Shown: piece by piece, positions 35,941 to 44,627 of the stretch
Layout: each line of letters starts with the position of its first letter
How positions within the stretch are numbered: the first letter of the stretch is position 1
Assembly (NCBI RefSeq): GCF_001424835.1
Contig: NZ_LMCQ01000012.1
Coordinates: 341,070 to 400,452, forward strand
Reading direction: 5' to 3'
Source: Variovorax sp. Root318D1
GTDB taxonomy: Bacteria; Pseudomonadota; Gammaproteobacteria; Burkholderiales; Burkholderiaceae_C
Length of the DNA: 59,383 bases
Position numbers and translations under genes: made by a program
The notes under the pieces: generated by a model
Databases searched by the model: none
Told to the model about the DNA's origin: nothing
What the model saw: only the letters and a program-made list of their open reading frames with translations

Positions 35941-36318
35941 ATGGCCACGAGCAGCATCCTGGGCGGCGACTATCCGCCCATGGAACCCAAGGGAACGGAC
36001 GTCGACAGCCTGGGGCCCAGCGACACGAGCGACAGCGGAAGCGACGTGCGCACGTCGCGCGAACGCACCGCCATTCCCGAAGACGCCGCGGAAGGTGCCA
36101 TCCCGATCGCGCACGACAGCAGCACCGATGCGGAGGGCACCGGCGAGCGGGCCTCGGCGGACACTCCGCCGTCCGCGCCCGATGCGGACATCCTGCCGGA
36201 CCGCATCGGCATCGTGCCCGCGTCCCCCGACGACCCGTACGCGGGCAGGCCGGATCAGCTTGCCGATGCCGAAATCGAAGAAGACGAAACCGAGGACGCC
36301 GGCGACGAGCCCGACTGA
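35941..36318 (+). CDS. Acidic, disordered small protein of unknown function
   Basis: A 125-residue protein with no recognised family. It is very rich in Asp, Glu, Ser, Thr and Pro (TDVDSLGPSDTSDSGSD; IEEDETEDAGDEPD at the end) and has no signal peptide or membrane segment, so it should be strongly acidic and mostly unfolded. GGAAGCC precedes the ATG. The upstream region shares a motif with that of the DUF2383 gene at 37464, which suggests joint expression, perhaps under stress. Confidence 0.6.
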   Translation: MATSSILGGDYPPMEPKGTDVDSLGPSDTSDSGSDVRTSRERTAIPEDAAEGAIPIAHDSSTDAEGTGERASADTPPSAPDADILPDRIGIVPASPDDPYAGRPDQLADAEIEEDETEDAGDEPD

Positions 36319-36340
36319 GGCGAAGCCCGGCGTGAAACGC

Positions 36341-36796
36341 ATGCATGGCCCTCCCCTTGAATGCGCTCTGCAGAGTCTCCAGCAGCTTGCCTATGCCCGC
36401 ATCACACGCGAATTCATTCGCGCCAGGCATGAGAGAGTGGAATTGCTTTCGTCGTCCGACATGGTGATGGACGATGCGCATCAGCGCGTGCTGCACTGGG
36501 AGCGGGTGCTCGCGGAGTTGCGGCTCCTGTTCGACGATCCACGCCAGATCGCAGCGATCAAGATTGCGCGGGCGCTTTACCTGCGCATGCTGCTGGAAAG
36601 CGCGCCCACGCGCCTGCAGGCGTGGAGCGACAGCGAAAGCATGGGCGACATGCCGAAGTCCCACTTGTTCGAATGGATTTCTTACGATTTCGAGCGGCTC
36701 GAACTGGCCGAATTGGAAGCCTCCATGTCACGCGAGGAAGCCGCTTCCTATGCGCAGGCGCTCGACGCGCGCGCAAGCAGCATCCGCGAGGAATGA
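36341..36796 (+). CDS. Hypothetical helical protein
   Basis: A 151-residue, soluble, mainly alpha-helical protein (DDAHQRVLHWERVLAELRLLFDD; FEWISYDFERLELAELEASMSREEA) that I do not recognise. The ATG at 36341 is preferred; a GTG at 36332 in frame has a GAGG 11 bases upstream and is possible. It follows the acidic protein gene by 22 bases and is probably co-transcribed with it. Confidence 0.55.
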   Translation: MHGPPLECALQSLQQLAYARITREFIRARHERVELLSSSDMVMDDAHQRVLHWERVLAELRLLFDDPRQIAAIKIARALYLRMLLESAPTRLQAWSDSESMGDMPKSHLFEWISYDFERLELAELEASMSREEAASYAQALDARASSIREE

Positions 36797-36839
36797 CGAG
36801 CGGGCCCGCGCAGACAGTGCGCGGGTTTGAAGAACGCTG

Positions 36840-37067
36840 TCAGCCCCGTCCCAGGACGACGGCGCCCTCCTGGATGTAGCGGTCGAATTCGATCTTGGGG
36901 ATGGCAGCGGTGAGCGATTGGCCGTTCTCCGTCCAGGTGAGCACGACGCTGTCGTCCGCCATGAGGATCTGGACATTGCCCTTGGGGATTTTCAGCTGCG
37001 GGCCATCGCCCGCACGAAACGCGACATCGCCCACGATGCGGCCGTCGATTTGCGTGGTGGAAGTCAT
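36840..37067 (-). CDS. Small hypothetical protein, coupled to the upstream 39-codon ORF
   Basis: A 75-residue protein of beta character (IDGRIVGDVAFRAGDGPQLKI, GNVQILMADDSVVLTW) with no family I can name. The ATG at 37067 is chosen because GAGG is 7 bases upstream; the ATG 6 bases earlier (37073) is too close to that site. The start overlaps the stop of the tiny ORF 37064-37183 as ATGA, so the two are probably translated together. Confidence 0.5.
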   Translation of the reverse strand: MTSTTQIDGRIVGDVAFRAGDGPQLKIPKGNVQILMADDSVVLTWTENGQSLTAAIPKIEFDRYIQEGAVVLGRG

Positions 37068-37183
37068 AGGCATACCTCTTCTTCTATTGCGGTGAGGGGC
37101 GCGGCCGCCATGGCGAGCAGGGCAGCCGTTGCGAGGCCGTATTTCAAATGACGAAAGACAAAGCGCGATGAATGCGGGGCCAT
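37064..37183 (-). CDS. 39-residue signal-peptide-like small protein
   Basis: An ORF too short for most gene finders: 39 residues with a basic N-region (SSRFVFRHLKYG), a hydrophobic core (LATAALLAMAAAP) and a short acidic end (IEEEVCL). GAGGAA lies 6 bases before the ATG, an excellent ribosome site. Its stop overlaps the next start. It could be a small membrane protein, a translational leader, or the true signal peptide of the 75-residue protein separated by a frameshift. Confidence 0.45.
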   Translation of the reverse strand: MAPHSSRFVFRHLKYGLATAALLAMAAAPLTAIEEEVCL

Positions 37184-37291
37184 GGAGGATTCCTCGAAAA
37201 AAGAAAGCTGCAGGACCTCCTTTCTCGCGCACTGCCGGCGCGCCCTTGTAGGCAGTCACAGCATTCCCGCGACGGTGGCATGCCTGCGAGC

Positions 37292-37328
37292 GAATTGCTG
37301 GCCCCGAAGATGCGCCGCTTTCCTACGC
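37292..37328 (+). promoter_or_regulatory. Upstream motif shared with the acidic protein gene (copy B)
   Basis: GAATTGCTGGCCCCGAAGAT-GCGCCGCTTTCCTACGC matches copy A (35838-35873) in most positions. It lies in the 280-base divergent region between the 39-codon ORF and the DUF2383 gene, 135 bases before the latter. Apart from this and a GTAGG at 37249, I see nothing else in that stretch. Confidence 0.4.
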
Positions 37329-37463
37329 ACCTCACCGTATGCGCGGAGCATGGTTGGTTTTTGAACGAAGACCAGCGCATCGCGGCTTGCTCTGCGGCAG
37401 CACTTTTTGCTGGCGATTTTCCAACCCGCCTCATTTCAACGAGGCCTATGAAGGAGTCCTGAC

Positions 37464-37943
37464 ATGGCCAATTACACGAACACCGCCGACACCGCCACCA
37501 ACACCGACGTGGTCGAGGTGCTGAACGACCTGCTTGAAACTTCGCGCGACGGCGAATACGGCTTCCGCGCCTGTGCCGAGGAGGTCGAGTCGCCACAACT
37601 CAAGCAGGTTTTCCAGAGCCGTTCGGCCGACTGCGCCAAGGCGGCCGGAGAACTGGTCCAACTCATCCGTCGCTTTGGCGGTTCGCCCGACGATGGCGGA
37701 ACGGTGACCGGTGCCATGCACCGCGGCTGGGTGCACGTGAAGGGATCGGTGGGCGCAGACAGCGCGCTCTCGATGCTTGAAGAATGCGAACGCGGTGAAG
37801 ACGCCGCGGTCGCGCGCTATCGCAAGGCGCTCAAGGCCGACTTGCCGGCCGACGTGCGCGCCGTGATCCAGCAGCAGTCCGAAGGCGCCAAGCGCAACCA
37901 CGATCAGATCAAGCAGCTGCGGGATCAGATGAAGAAGTCGTGA
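37464..37943 (+). CDS. DUF2383 (PA2169-type) four-helix protein
   Basis: A 159-residue ferritin-like helical bundle of the PA2169/DUF2383 family. Typical sequence is VVEVLNDLLETSRDGEYGFR, FQSRSADCAKAAGELVQLI, GWVHVKGSV and ECERGEDAAVARYRKAL. Members are often stress-linked; the biochemical role is not known. GAAGGAG precedes the ATG. It stands alone and converges with the RraA-like gene. Confidence 0.85.
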   Translation: MANYTNTADTATNTDVVEVLNDLLETSRDGEYGFRACAEEVESPQLKQVFQSRSADCAKAAGELVQLIRRFGGSPDDGGTVTGAMHRGWVHVKGSVGADSALSMLEECERGEDAAVARYRKALKADLPADVRAVIQQQSEGAKRNHDQIKQLRDQMKKS

Positions 37944-38006
37944 TTGCCGACGACTGACGGCTTCGCACAGACTGACAGCCGTGCGGGAGGTGCGCCCCGT
38001 TGCGCC

Positions 38007-38678
38007 TCAGTTGGCGCAGCGGGCCTCCAGCGCATCGAGGAAGGAGCGGTCCCACCGGCCTTCCTTCATGGCCTGGATCGTGCGGGCCTCCGTGGCCAGG
38101 TGCGCATGGGCCTTCTCGATGAGCAGCTCGGCTTCGTCGCGTGTGAAGGCCATCAGGCCGTCCTGGTCGCCCACCACGATGTCGCCAGGGTTCACCACCA
38201 TGCCGCCCACCGAGACGGGCACGTTGATCTCGCCCGGACCGTCCTTGTACGGGCCGCGGTGGTTGACGCCGCGCGCGTACACCGGAAAATCGCGCTCGCG
38301 GATCTCGGCCACGTCGCGGATGGCGCCGTCGAGCACCACGCCCACGGTGCCGATGGTCGCGGCATAGAACGACAGGATGCCGCCGATCACCGCATTGGTC
38401 ACGTCGCCGCCCGCATCGATGACGAGCACGTCGCCGGGGCGGCAGAACTCGAAGGCCCGCATCATCGTGAAGTTGTCGCCACCGCGCGTCTTCACGGTGA
38501 CGGCCGTGCCCGCCATGGTCTTGTGTCCCGGGCGGTGGTAGGGCTGCAGGCCGACGCTGCCGATGTTGCGGTGCATGTTGTCGCTCAGCGCGGCGACCGG
38601 AATATCGTGCAGCGCGGCGATGATCTCCGGCGCCACTTGCGGGGCCGACGGATTCTTGCGGATGGCTTTGTAGGGCAT
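38007..38678 (-). CDS. RraA-like / HMG-CHA aldolase family protein
   Basis: A 223-residue protein of the RraA-like fold that includes 4-hydroxy-4-methyl-2-oxoglutarate / 4-carboxy-4-hydroxy-2-oxoadipate aldolases. Visible motifs are TAVTVKTRGGDN, PGDVLVIDAGGDVTNAVIGG and VLDGAIRDV, whose Arg-Asp pair is the substrate/metal site in the aldolases. The ATG at 38678 has GAGG 8 bases upstream; an in-frame ATG 18 bases earlier lacks a ribosome site. It is second in an operon after the aminotransferase (30-base gap) under a Nac-type promoter. A cleavage of a hydroxy- or oxo-acid product of the pathway would fit; the real substrate is unknown. Confidence 0.8.
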   Translation of the reverse strand: MPYKAIRKNPSAPQVAPEIIAALHDIPVAALSDNMHRNIGSVGLQPYHRPGHKTMAGTAVTVKTRGGDNFTMMRAFEFCRPGDVLVIDAGGDVTNAVIGGILSFYAATIGTVGVVLDGAIRDVAEIRERDFPVYARGVNHRGPYKDGPGEINVPVSVGGMVVNPGDIVVGDQDGLMAFTRDEAELLIEKAHAHLATEARTIQAMKEGRWDRSFLDALEARCAN

Positions 38679-38708
38679 GGGTGTTGTCCTCGGCAATTCA
38701 GGGGCGCT

Positions 38709-39917
38709 TCAGCGCAGGGCGGCCACGGCCCGCGCGATGCGCGCGCAGCCTTCTTCCAGCGTCTCGATGGCGGTGGCGATGGAAAGACGAAAGTAGGGTG
38801 ACAGCCCATAGGCGGTGCCCGCGACCACGGCCACGCCTTCGCTTTCGAGCAGGTACATCACCACGTCGCTGTCTACTTCCAGCCGCTTGCCCTGGGGCGT
38901 GGTCTTGCCGATCAGGCCGCCGCAGTGGATGTAGAGGTAGAAGGCGCCGGGTGGCGGGATGCAGCGCAGGCCGGGGATGTCGTTGATGAGCGCGAGCGTG
39001 CGGTCGCGGCGCTGCTTGTAGACCACCACGCTCTCGGCCACAAAACCCTGGTCGCCATTCATGGCGGCTGCGGCGGCCGCCTGGCTCACCGAGCAGCAGT
39101 TGCCGGTGGACTGCGACAGCAGCGTGTCCAGCGCCTGGACCAGATCCGCCGGCCCCGCCGCATAGCCGATGCGCCAGCCCGTCATCGCATAGGTCTTCGA
39201 GACGCCGTTGACCACCAGCGTGCGCTCGCGCAGCGCGGGCGCCACCGCGAGCAGATGCGGCGTGGCCTGGCCGTCGAAGCGGATGTGCTCGTAGATGTCG
39301 TCGGTCATCACCATCACGTGCGGATGGCGCTGCAGCACCGCGGCGAGCGCGCGGTATTCGTCAGCCGTGTAGCTGGCACCGGTCGGGTTGCTGGGCGAGT
39401 TGATCAGCAGCCAGCGCGTGCGCGGCGTGATCGCGGCCTCCAGCTGCGCGGGCGTCAGCTTGAAGCCGTTGGCTTCGGGGCAGGCCACGGTGACCGGCGT
39501 GCCTTCGCAGGCCAGCACCATGTCGGGGTACGACACCCAGTAGGGCGCGGGAATGATCACCTCGTCGCCCGGCTCCAGCGTGATCGCGAAGGCGTTGTAG
39601 ATCGCGCTCTTGGCGCCGCTGGTGGCGATGATCTCGTTCATCCCATAGCGCAGGCCGTTCTCGCGTTCCAGCTTGGCGACGATGGCCTGCCGCAGCTCCA
39701 CCGTGCCGGCCATCAGCGTGTAGCGCGTCGCGCCTTGCTCGATGGCGGCGGCCGCGGCCTGCCGGATGTGGGGTGGCGTGTCGAAGTCGGGCTCGCCCAC
39801 CACGAGGTTCACGATCGACTTGCCCTGGCGGCGCAGCTCGTTGGCGCGGTCGGCGGCCGATGTGCTGGGCGAGGGCTTGATGCGCCGCACGCGGGCGGCA
39901 ATGCGGGACGTGGTCAC
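38709..39917 (-). CDS. Class I aminotransferase (aspartate aminotransferase family)
   Basis: A 402-residue PLP enzyme. Family motifs are VVGEPDFDTPPHI, TRYTLMAGTVELRQAI, PAPYWVSYPDMV, INSPSNPTGASY, MTDDIYEHIRF and the PLP lysine in VVNGVSKTYAMTGWRIGY. It would move the amino group of a glutamate- or aspartate-like amino acid. The GTG start at 39917 is supported by AGGAAG upstream and gives the usual family length. Transcribed divergently from the Nac-like regulator, with a Nac-type promoter whose predicted start is about 27 bases before the GTG. Confidence 0.9.
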   Translation of the reverse strand: MTTSRIAARVRRIKPSPSTSAADRANELRRQGKSIVNLVVGEPDFDTPPHIRQAAAAAIEQGATRYTLMAGTVELRQAIVAKLERENGLRYGMNEIIATSGAKSAIYNAFAITLEPGDEVIIPAPYWVSYPDMVLACEGTPVTVACPEANGFKLTPAQLEAAITPRTRWLLINSPSNPTGASYTADEYRALAAVLQRHPHVMVMTDDIYEHIRFDGQATPHLLAVAPALRERTLVVNGVSKTYAMTGWRIGYAAGPADLVQALDTLLSQSTGNCCSVSQAAAAAAMNGDQGFVAESVVVYKQRRDRTLALINDIPGLRCIPPPGAFYLYIHCGGLIGKTTPQGKRLEVDSDVVMYLLESEGVAVVAGTAYGLSPYFRLSIATAIETLEEGCARIARAVAALR

Positions 39918-39950
39918 GTGACTTCCTGTGTCTGGGATTGCATGGACCGA

Positions 39951-40015
39951 ACGGTACGCAGATCGAACAGGCGAGGCCAAGACGACTTTTCACTGGTCGT
40001 ATAGGCGCAGCTTAT
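39951..40015 (-). promoter_or_regulatory. Nac-type promoter of the aminotransferase–RraA operon
   Basis: Read on the minus strand: box ATAAGCTGCGCCTAT (40015-40001, an ATA-N9-TAT match), 20 bases, -35 TTGGCC (39980-39975), 18 bases, -10 TACCGT (39956-39951). The box centre would be about 64 bases before the transcription start. The layout is the same at 41028-41092 and 46145-46209. The box overlaps a larger perfect 10-bp inverted repeat, GTATAGGCGC at 39999-40008 and GCGCCTATAC at 40021-40030, also next to the nac-like gene, so it may serve autoregulation. Confidence 0.7.
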
Positions 40016-40079
40016 GGTGAGCGCCTATACCTGCCGCACAGGCGCGGTGCTAGGCTCGGCTTTTGCTTGGGGACACCGC

Positions 40080-41018
40080 GTGAACCTGCGACGCCTCAAA
40101 TATTTCGTGAAGATCGTGGACATCGGCAGCCTGACGCAGGCAGCCGAAGTTCTTTTCATCGCCCAGCCGGCGCTGAGCCAGCAACTGGCCACGCTCGAGG
40201 GCGAGGTGCGCCAGCAGCTGCTCGTGCGCACCAAGCGCGGCGTCACGCCCACCGAGGCCGGCAAGGTGCTGTACCGGCATGCTCAGATCATCCTGCGCCA
40301 GTGCGAGCAGGCGCGCGTAGACATGGAAGCGGCCGGCGAAGGGCTCTCGGGCCAGGTGTCGGTGGGTCTTGCGCCCGGCACGGCGGCCTCGGCGCTCTCG
40401 CTGCCGCTGCTGCGCACCGTGCGCGCCCGCCACCCCGGCATCCTGCTTTACCTGAACGAGAACTACGGCACCACGCTGAGCGAGCTCATCATGAACGGCC
40501 GCATGGACCTGGCCGTGCTCTACGGCGACAAGGCGATCCATGGCCTGAGCTTTCAGCCGCTGCTCAAGGAGCCACTGTTCCTGGTCGGGCCGGCCGCGAT
40601 GCCGGCGCCGGCGCAACCGGTGAAGCTGGCCGACCTGCGCGACATCGAGCTCTTTCTGCCGCGCCCCTACAACGTGGTGCGCAAGCTGGTCGATGCGGCT
40701 TTCGTGCGTGCGGGCATGGTGCCGCGCGTAGTGGCCGAGATCGAATCGGCCTTCACCCTGACGGCGGCCATCGCCGACGGGCTGGGCGCCACCATCCTGC
40801 CGGCGTCGATGGCGCGCGAAGTGGTGGCTTCCTGCGGTGCCTGGCAATTCCAGATCGTCGACCCGGTCATCGAGGCGCCGCTGGCGCTGTGCCAGTCGGA
40901 CCACCTGCCGCTCTCGGAGCCGGCGCAGGCGGTGAAGAGCATCCTGCTCGAGCTGGTGGTCGACCTCGCCGGCACCTTTGCGGCCACGCCCGAACCCGGT
41001 CTTGCCGCGCTGTCGTAA
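40080..41018 (+). CDS. nac: LysR-family regulator closely resembling Nac
   Basis: A 312-residue LysR protein. The N-terminus (NLRRLKYFVKIVDIGSLTQA, then AQPALSQQLATLEGE and RTKRGVTPTEAGKVLY) is nearly identical, as I recall it, to enterobacterial Nac, the nitrogen assimilation control protein; the effector-binding half also matches (VSVGLAPGTAASA, MDLAVLYGD, QPLLKEPLFLVG). Nac activates sigma-70 promoters for poor nitrogen sources under NtrC control. GTG at 40080 is used because GGGGA precedes it and the protein then starts like Nac; the open frame begins at 40014. It stands between the two sets of genes carrying Nac-type boxes. Confidence 0.88.
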   Translation: MNLRRLKYFVKIVDIGSLTQAAEVLFIAQPALSQQLATLEGEVRQQLLVRTKRGVTPTEAGKVLYRHAQIILRQCEQARVDMEAAGEGLSGQVSVGLAPGTAASALSLPLLRTVRARHPGILLYLNENYGTTLSELIMNGRMDLAVLYGDKAIHGLSFQPLLKEPLFLVGPAAMPAPAQPVKLADLRDIELFLPRPYNVVRKLVDAAFVRAGMVPRVVAEIESAFTLTAAIADGLGATILPASMAREVVASCGAWQFQIVDPVIEAPLALCQSDHLPLSEPAQAVKSILLELVVDLAGTFAATPEPGLAALS

Positions 41019-41027
41019 CGTGCCGTC

Positions 41028-41092
41028 ATAAGCCGGCCTTATCCCGGCACAGCCATTCCGTCTTGGGCTTTGCGCCCGCGGCCCGTTACCTT
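41028..41092 (+). promoter_or_regulatory. Nac-type promoter of the carboxylase–pxp operon
   Basis: Box ATAAGCCGGCCTTAT (41028-41042, ATA-N9-TAT), 20 bases, -35 TTGGGC (41063-41068), 18 bases, -10 TACCTT (41087-41092). The interval contains CACAGCCATTCCGTC, nearly identical to that at 46145-46209. Predicted start is near 41099, 67 bases before the first gene. Confidence 0.72.
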
Positions 41093-41165
41093 TCATGCCT
41101 GCCGTCACGCGTTCGCGGAATGCGTCGGCCACCAAGGATGTTCTGTCGCCACAGGCAGGCCCGGC

Positions 41166-41600
41166 ATGAAGCAGGAACAGATCAAGACGCTCATCGACGC
41201 ACTCGCCGCATCGGATCTTGCGGAGCTGGAGTACAGCGAAGACGGCAGCACGCTGCGGCTGGTGAAGCAGTCGGCGCTGGCGGCCGCGCCCACCGCGCGG
41301 CGCCCGGCCGCAGCGCGCCAGGCGCGCGCCGCGGTGTCCGCGGAACCGGCGCTGCCGGAGGCCGCCCCGGCCGAATGTCTCGCGCCGCTCTACGGCGTGG
41401 TGCACCTGCAGCCCGCCCCCGGCGAGCCGCCCTTCGTGCAGCCGGGTCAGGCCGTCGAGGCCGGGCAGGTGCTCTGCGTGATCGAGGCCATGAAGATGTT
41501 CAACGAAGTCCGCGCCGATGCTGCCGCCACCGTGCAGGCCGTGCTGGTGCAGTCGGGCCAGGAAGTGGATGCGGGGCTGCCCCTGTTCCGCTTCGCTTGA
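41166..41600 (+). CDS. Biotin carboxyl carrier protein (AccB-like)
   Basis: A 144-residue carrier. The N-terminus ([20 protein letters not shown]) and C-terminal biotinyl domain follow the AccB plan, with the biotin-accepting Lys in [14 protein letters not shown]. It is a dedicated copy in an operon of biotin carboxylase, PxpB, PxpC and PxpA genes, not the fatty-acid synthesis copy. It would present carboxy-biotin to the carboxyl-transferase-like PxpB/PxpC pair. ATG 41166 is the first start giving the family N-terminus. Confidence 0.9.
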   Translation: MKQEQIKTLIDALAASDLAELEYSEDGSTLRLVKQSALAAAPTARRPAAARQARAAVSAEPALPEAAPAECLAPLYGVVHLQPAPGEPPFVQPGQAVEAGQVLCVIEAMKMFNEVRADAAATVQAVLVQSGQEVDAGLPLFRFA

Positions 41601-41613
41601 GGAAAGCCGCGCA

Positions 41614-42966
41614 ATGTTCGATACCGTCCTCATTGCCAACCGCGGCGAGATCGCCTTGCGCATCCTGCGCGCCTGCCGCGGCCTGGGCCTCAGAACCGTG
41701 GTCGCGCATTCCGAGGCCGATGGCGAAGCCAGCTATGTCGCGCAGGCCGACCAGGCGCTGTGCATCGGGCCCTCCGCGCCGGGGCAGAGCTACCTGAACC
41801 AGTCCGCCATCCTGTTTGCCGCCGAAGTCAGCGGGGCGCAGGCCATCCATCCGGGCTACGGCTTCCTGTCGGAGAACGCGGGTTTTGCCGCGCGCGTGGA
41901 GCAGGCCGGCCTGGTCTTCATTGGCCCCAGCGCCGCCTGCATCCGCACCATGGGCGACAAGGTCTCGGCCAAGCGCGCGATGCGCAAGGCCGGCGTGCCC
42001 TGCGTGCCGGGGCCCGACGAAGGGCTGCCTGAAGACCCGGCCGCCGTGCAGGCCATCGCCCGCGAGATCGGCTACCCGGTGATCGTCAAGGCGGCGGGCG
42101 GCGGCGGCGGGCGCGGCATGCGCGTGGTGCACGACGAAGCGGCGCTGCTGAACGCGATGGCATTGACGCGCGAGGAAGCGCGCCAGGCCTTCGGCAACCC
42201 CGAGGTCTACATCGAGAAGTTCCTGCTGCACCCGCGCCACGTCGAGATCCAGGTGCTGGCCGACAGCCACGGCAACGCCGTGTGGCTGGGCAGCCGCGAC
42301 TGCTCGCTGCAGCGCCGCCACCAGAAGGTGATCGAAGAGGCGCCGGCGCCCGGCATCGACGACGCGCTGATGGCCGAGGTGGGCGAGCGTTGCGCGGCCG
42401 CCTGCCGGCAGATCGGCTATTGCGGCGTGGGCACCTTCGAGTTCCTCTACGAGAAGGGGGCGTTCTATTTCATCGAGATGAACACCCGCCTGCAGGTGGA
42501 GCATCCGGTGACCGAGATGACCGCCGGGGTGGACATCGTGCAGCAGCAGTTGCGCATGGCGCGCGGCGAGCGCCTTTCGCTGGCGCAGCACGATGTGCGA
42601 TGCCAGGGCCATGCGATCGAGTGCCGCATCAACGCCGAGAACCCGGACACCTTCGCGCCCGCGCCCGGCCGCATCACCGGCTGGCAGGTGCCGGGCGGCT
42701 TCGGCGTGCGCGTCGATTCGCATGCCAACGCCGGCTACCGCGTGCCGCCTTACTACGACTCGATGATCGCCAAGCTGATCGTGCACGGCGCCACGCGCAC
42801 CGATGCGCTCGACCGCATGCGCCTGGCGCTCGCCGAGATGCGCATCGACGGCATCGCCACCAACGTGCCGCTGCACCGCGAACTGCTGCGCGACGAGGGC
42901 TTTGCCGTCGGCGGCGTGGACATCCGTCACCTCGAACGCTGGCTGCAGCAAAGGGGCGCGGCATGA
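41614..42966 (+). CDS. Biotin carboxylase (AccC-like)
   Basis: A 450-residue ATP-grasp enzyme that carboxylates biotin on the carrier protein with bicarbonate and ATP. Diagnostic motifs are [19 protein letters not shown] at the N-terminus, [27 protein letters not shown] (ATP binding) and [23 protein letters not shown] precedes the ATG. Its stop overlaps the PxpB start (ATGA). Full length with no missing motif. Confidence 0.95.
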   Translation: MFDTVLIANRGEIALRILRACRGLGLRTVVAHSEADGEASYVAQADQALCIGPSAPGQSYLNQSAILFAAEVSGAQAIHPGYGFLSENAGFAARVEQAGLVFIGPSAACIRTMGDKVSAKRAMRKAGVPCVPGPDEGLPEDPAAVQAIAREIGYPVIVKAAGGGGGRGMRVVHDEAALLNAMALTREEARQAFGNPEVYIEKFLLHPRHVEIQVLADSHGNAVWLGSRDCSLQRRHQKVIEEAPAPGIDDALMAEVGERCAAACRQIGYCGVGTFEFLYEKGAFYFIEMNTRLQVEHPVTEMTAGVDIVQQQLRMARGERLSLAQHDVRCQGHAIECRINAENPDTFAPAPGRITGWQVPGGFGVRVDSHANAGYRVPPYYDSMIAKLIVHGATRTDALDRMRLALAEMRIDGIATNVPLHRELLRDEGFAVGGVDIRHLERWLQQRGAA

Positions 42967-43634
42967 CCACCGCCCAACGGCCGTCGATCAGCCTGCTGGG
43001 CACGACCGCGCTGCTCTTCGAGGCGCCCGGCGAGATGAACCTGAACTCGCAGCAGCGCATCTGGGCGCTGGCGCACGAGACCCAGGCCTGGCCGGAGATT
43101 CGCGAAGCCGTGCCGGGCATGAACAACCTGATGCTGACCTTCCTGCGCCCGCCGCGCGGCCTCGGTGCGCTCGAAGCCCTGGAGGCGCGCCTGCGCGATG
43201 CGTGGGACGCAGCCGTCGCGCGGCCGCGGGAAGGCCGAGTGGTCGAGCTGCCCGTGGTCTACGGCGGCGCGAGCGGTCCGCACATGGCCGACGTGGTGGC
43301 CCACACCGGCCTCAGCATCGAGCAGATCGTCGAGCTGCACAGCGCGCCGCTCTACCCGGTGTATGCGCTCGGCAGCCATCCGGGCTACTGCTACCTCGGC
43401 GGCATGGACGCGCGCATCGCCACGCCGCGGCGCAAGGTGCCGGTGCTGAGCATTCCGGGCGGCGCGGTGTCGATCGGCGGCGCGCAGACCGGCGTGTCGG
43501 CCTCGGCCGGGCCCAGCGGCTGGAACACCATCGGCAGCACCGCGATGTCCTTCTTCGATCCGGCGCAAGACCCGCCCGCGACGCTGCAGCCGGGCGACAT
43601 GATCCGTTTCCGCGTGGAGGGCATCGTCCGATGA
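42963..43634 (+). CDS. pxpB: 5-oxoprolinase subunit PxpB (KipI/AHS1 family)
   Basis: A 223-residue protein of the AHS1 family, the same fold as the first half of the carboxyl-transferase part of urea carboxylase. Motifs are [13 protein letters not shown] and [20 protein letters not shown]. With PxpA and PxpC it forms the ATP-dependent 5-oxoprolinase that opens 5-oxoproline to glutamate. Start overlaps biotin carboxylase, end overlaps pxpC by 4 bases. The substrate here could also be a related cyclic amide. Confidence 0.9.
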   Translation: MTTAQRPSISLLGTTALLFEAPGEMNLNSQQRIWALAHETQAWPEIREAVPGMNNLMLTFLRPPRGLGALEALEARLRDAWDAAVARPREGRVVELPVVYGGASGPHMADVVAHTGLSIEQIVELHSAPLYPVYALGSHPGYCYLGGMDARIATPRRKVPVLSIPGGAVSIGGAQTGVSASAGPSGWNTIGSTAMSFFDPAQDPPATLQPGDMIRFRVEGIVR

Positions 43635-44626
43635 TCGAGGTGCTTTCTTCGGCGGCGCTCGCCACCGTGCAGGACCTGGGGCGCACCGGCAGCCTGCGCT
43701 GGGGCGTCGGCACCTCGGGCGCCATGGACAACCTGGCGCTCGCGGCCGGCAACCTGCTGCTGGGCAATGCGCTCGATGCGGCCGCCATCGAAGTGCCGGT
43801 GTTTCCCTTCAAGGTGCGCTTCGATGAAGACTGCGCGTTCGCACTGACCGGTGCGGACTGCGCGGCCCGGCTGGACGACCAGCCGCTGCTGCCCTGGTGG
43901 GTTCACCAGGCGCGGGCAGGGCAGGTGCTGACGCTGGGCTTGCCCCAAGGTGGCGCGCAGCGCGGCAGCCGCGCCATGCTGTGCCTGGCCGGCGGCGTCG
44001 ATGTGCCCGAAGTGCTGGGCTCGCGCAGCACGCAGCTGCGCGGCGCCTTCGGTGGCCACGAAGGGCGCGCGCTGCGCCGGGGCGACGTGCTGCGCGCCGC
44101 GGGCGCGGGCGCGGCTTGCAAGACCGGCTTCGGCCTGGTGCCGCCCGCGCTCGCACTACCGCTGCAACGCGATGGCGTAGCGTCTGTGCGCGTCCTGCCC
44201 GCGGCCGAATACATGGGCTTCGAACCCGCGTCGCGTGATGCCTTCTGGGCCAGCGAATGGAAGATCACTTCGCAGAGCGACCGCTACGGCTACCGCCTCG
44301 AAGGCGAGGCGCTGCGGCCCATCGCGCCGATGGAGCTGCGCTCGCACGGCATCGTGCCCGGCGTGATTCAGGTGCCGCACAGCGGGCAGCCGATCATCCA
44401 GATGCGCGACGCCCAGCCCTCGGGCGGCTATCCCAAGTTCGGCACGGTGATCGAGGCCGACATGTGGCGCCTCGGGCAGGCGCCGATCGGCAGCCGCGTG
44501 CGTTTCATCGAAGCCGGCTGGGACGAGGCCGTGGCCGCTCTGGACGAAGTGCGCGCCTGGCTCGACAAGGTGGCGCGCATGGTGGAACTGCACCGCGGTG
44601 CGCCTGTGTCTGCTGGAAGGCGCTGA
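43631..44626 (+). CDS. pxpC: 5-oxoprolinase subunit PxpC (KipA/AHS2 family)
   Basis: A 331-residue AHS2-type protein: TVQDLGRTGSLRWGVGTSGA near the N-terminus, LCLAGGVDVPEVLGSRST in the middle and RDAQPSGGYPKFGTVIEAD near the end. It pairs with PxpB; together they match the two halves of the urea carboxylase transferase domain. It is translated with pxpB through a 4-base overlap and followed directly by the second carrier-like gene. Confidence 0.92.
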   Translation: MIEVLSSAALATVQDLGRTGSLRWGVGTSGAMDNLALAAGNLLLGNALDAAAIEVPVFPFKVRFDEDCAFALTGADCAARLDDQPLLPWWVHQARAGQVLTLGLPQGGAQRGSRAMLCLAGGVDVPEVLGSRSTQLRGAFGGHEGRALRRGDVLRAAGAGAACKTGFGLVPPALALPLQRDGVASVRVLPAAEYMGFEPASRDAFWASEWKITSQSDRYGYRLEGEALRPIAPMELRSHGIVPGVIQVPHSGQPIIQMRDAQPSGGYPKFGTVIEADMWRLGQAPIGSRVRFIEAGWDEAVAALDEVRAWLDKVARMVELHRGAPVSAGRR

Positions 44627-44627
44627 G

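Noticed and set aside
37957..37982. ACGGCT…AGCCGT inverted repeat between the DUF2383 and RraA-like genes
   Set aside because: Only 6 bp with a 14-base loop and no T-run; too weak to call a terminator.
41046..41062. Possible sigma-54 promoter (GGCAC-N5-TTCCG) before the carboxylase operon
   Set aside because: The -12 GC is missing and the equivalent site at 46164-46177 lacks the GG; the sigma-70 type layout fits all three promoters better.
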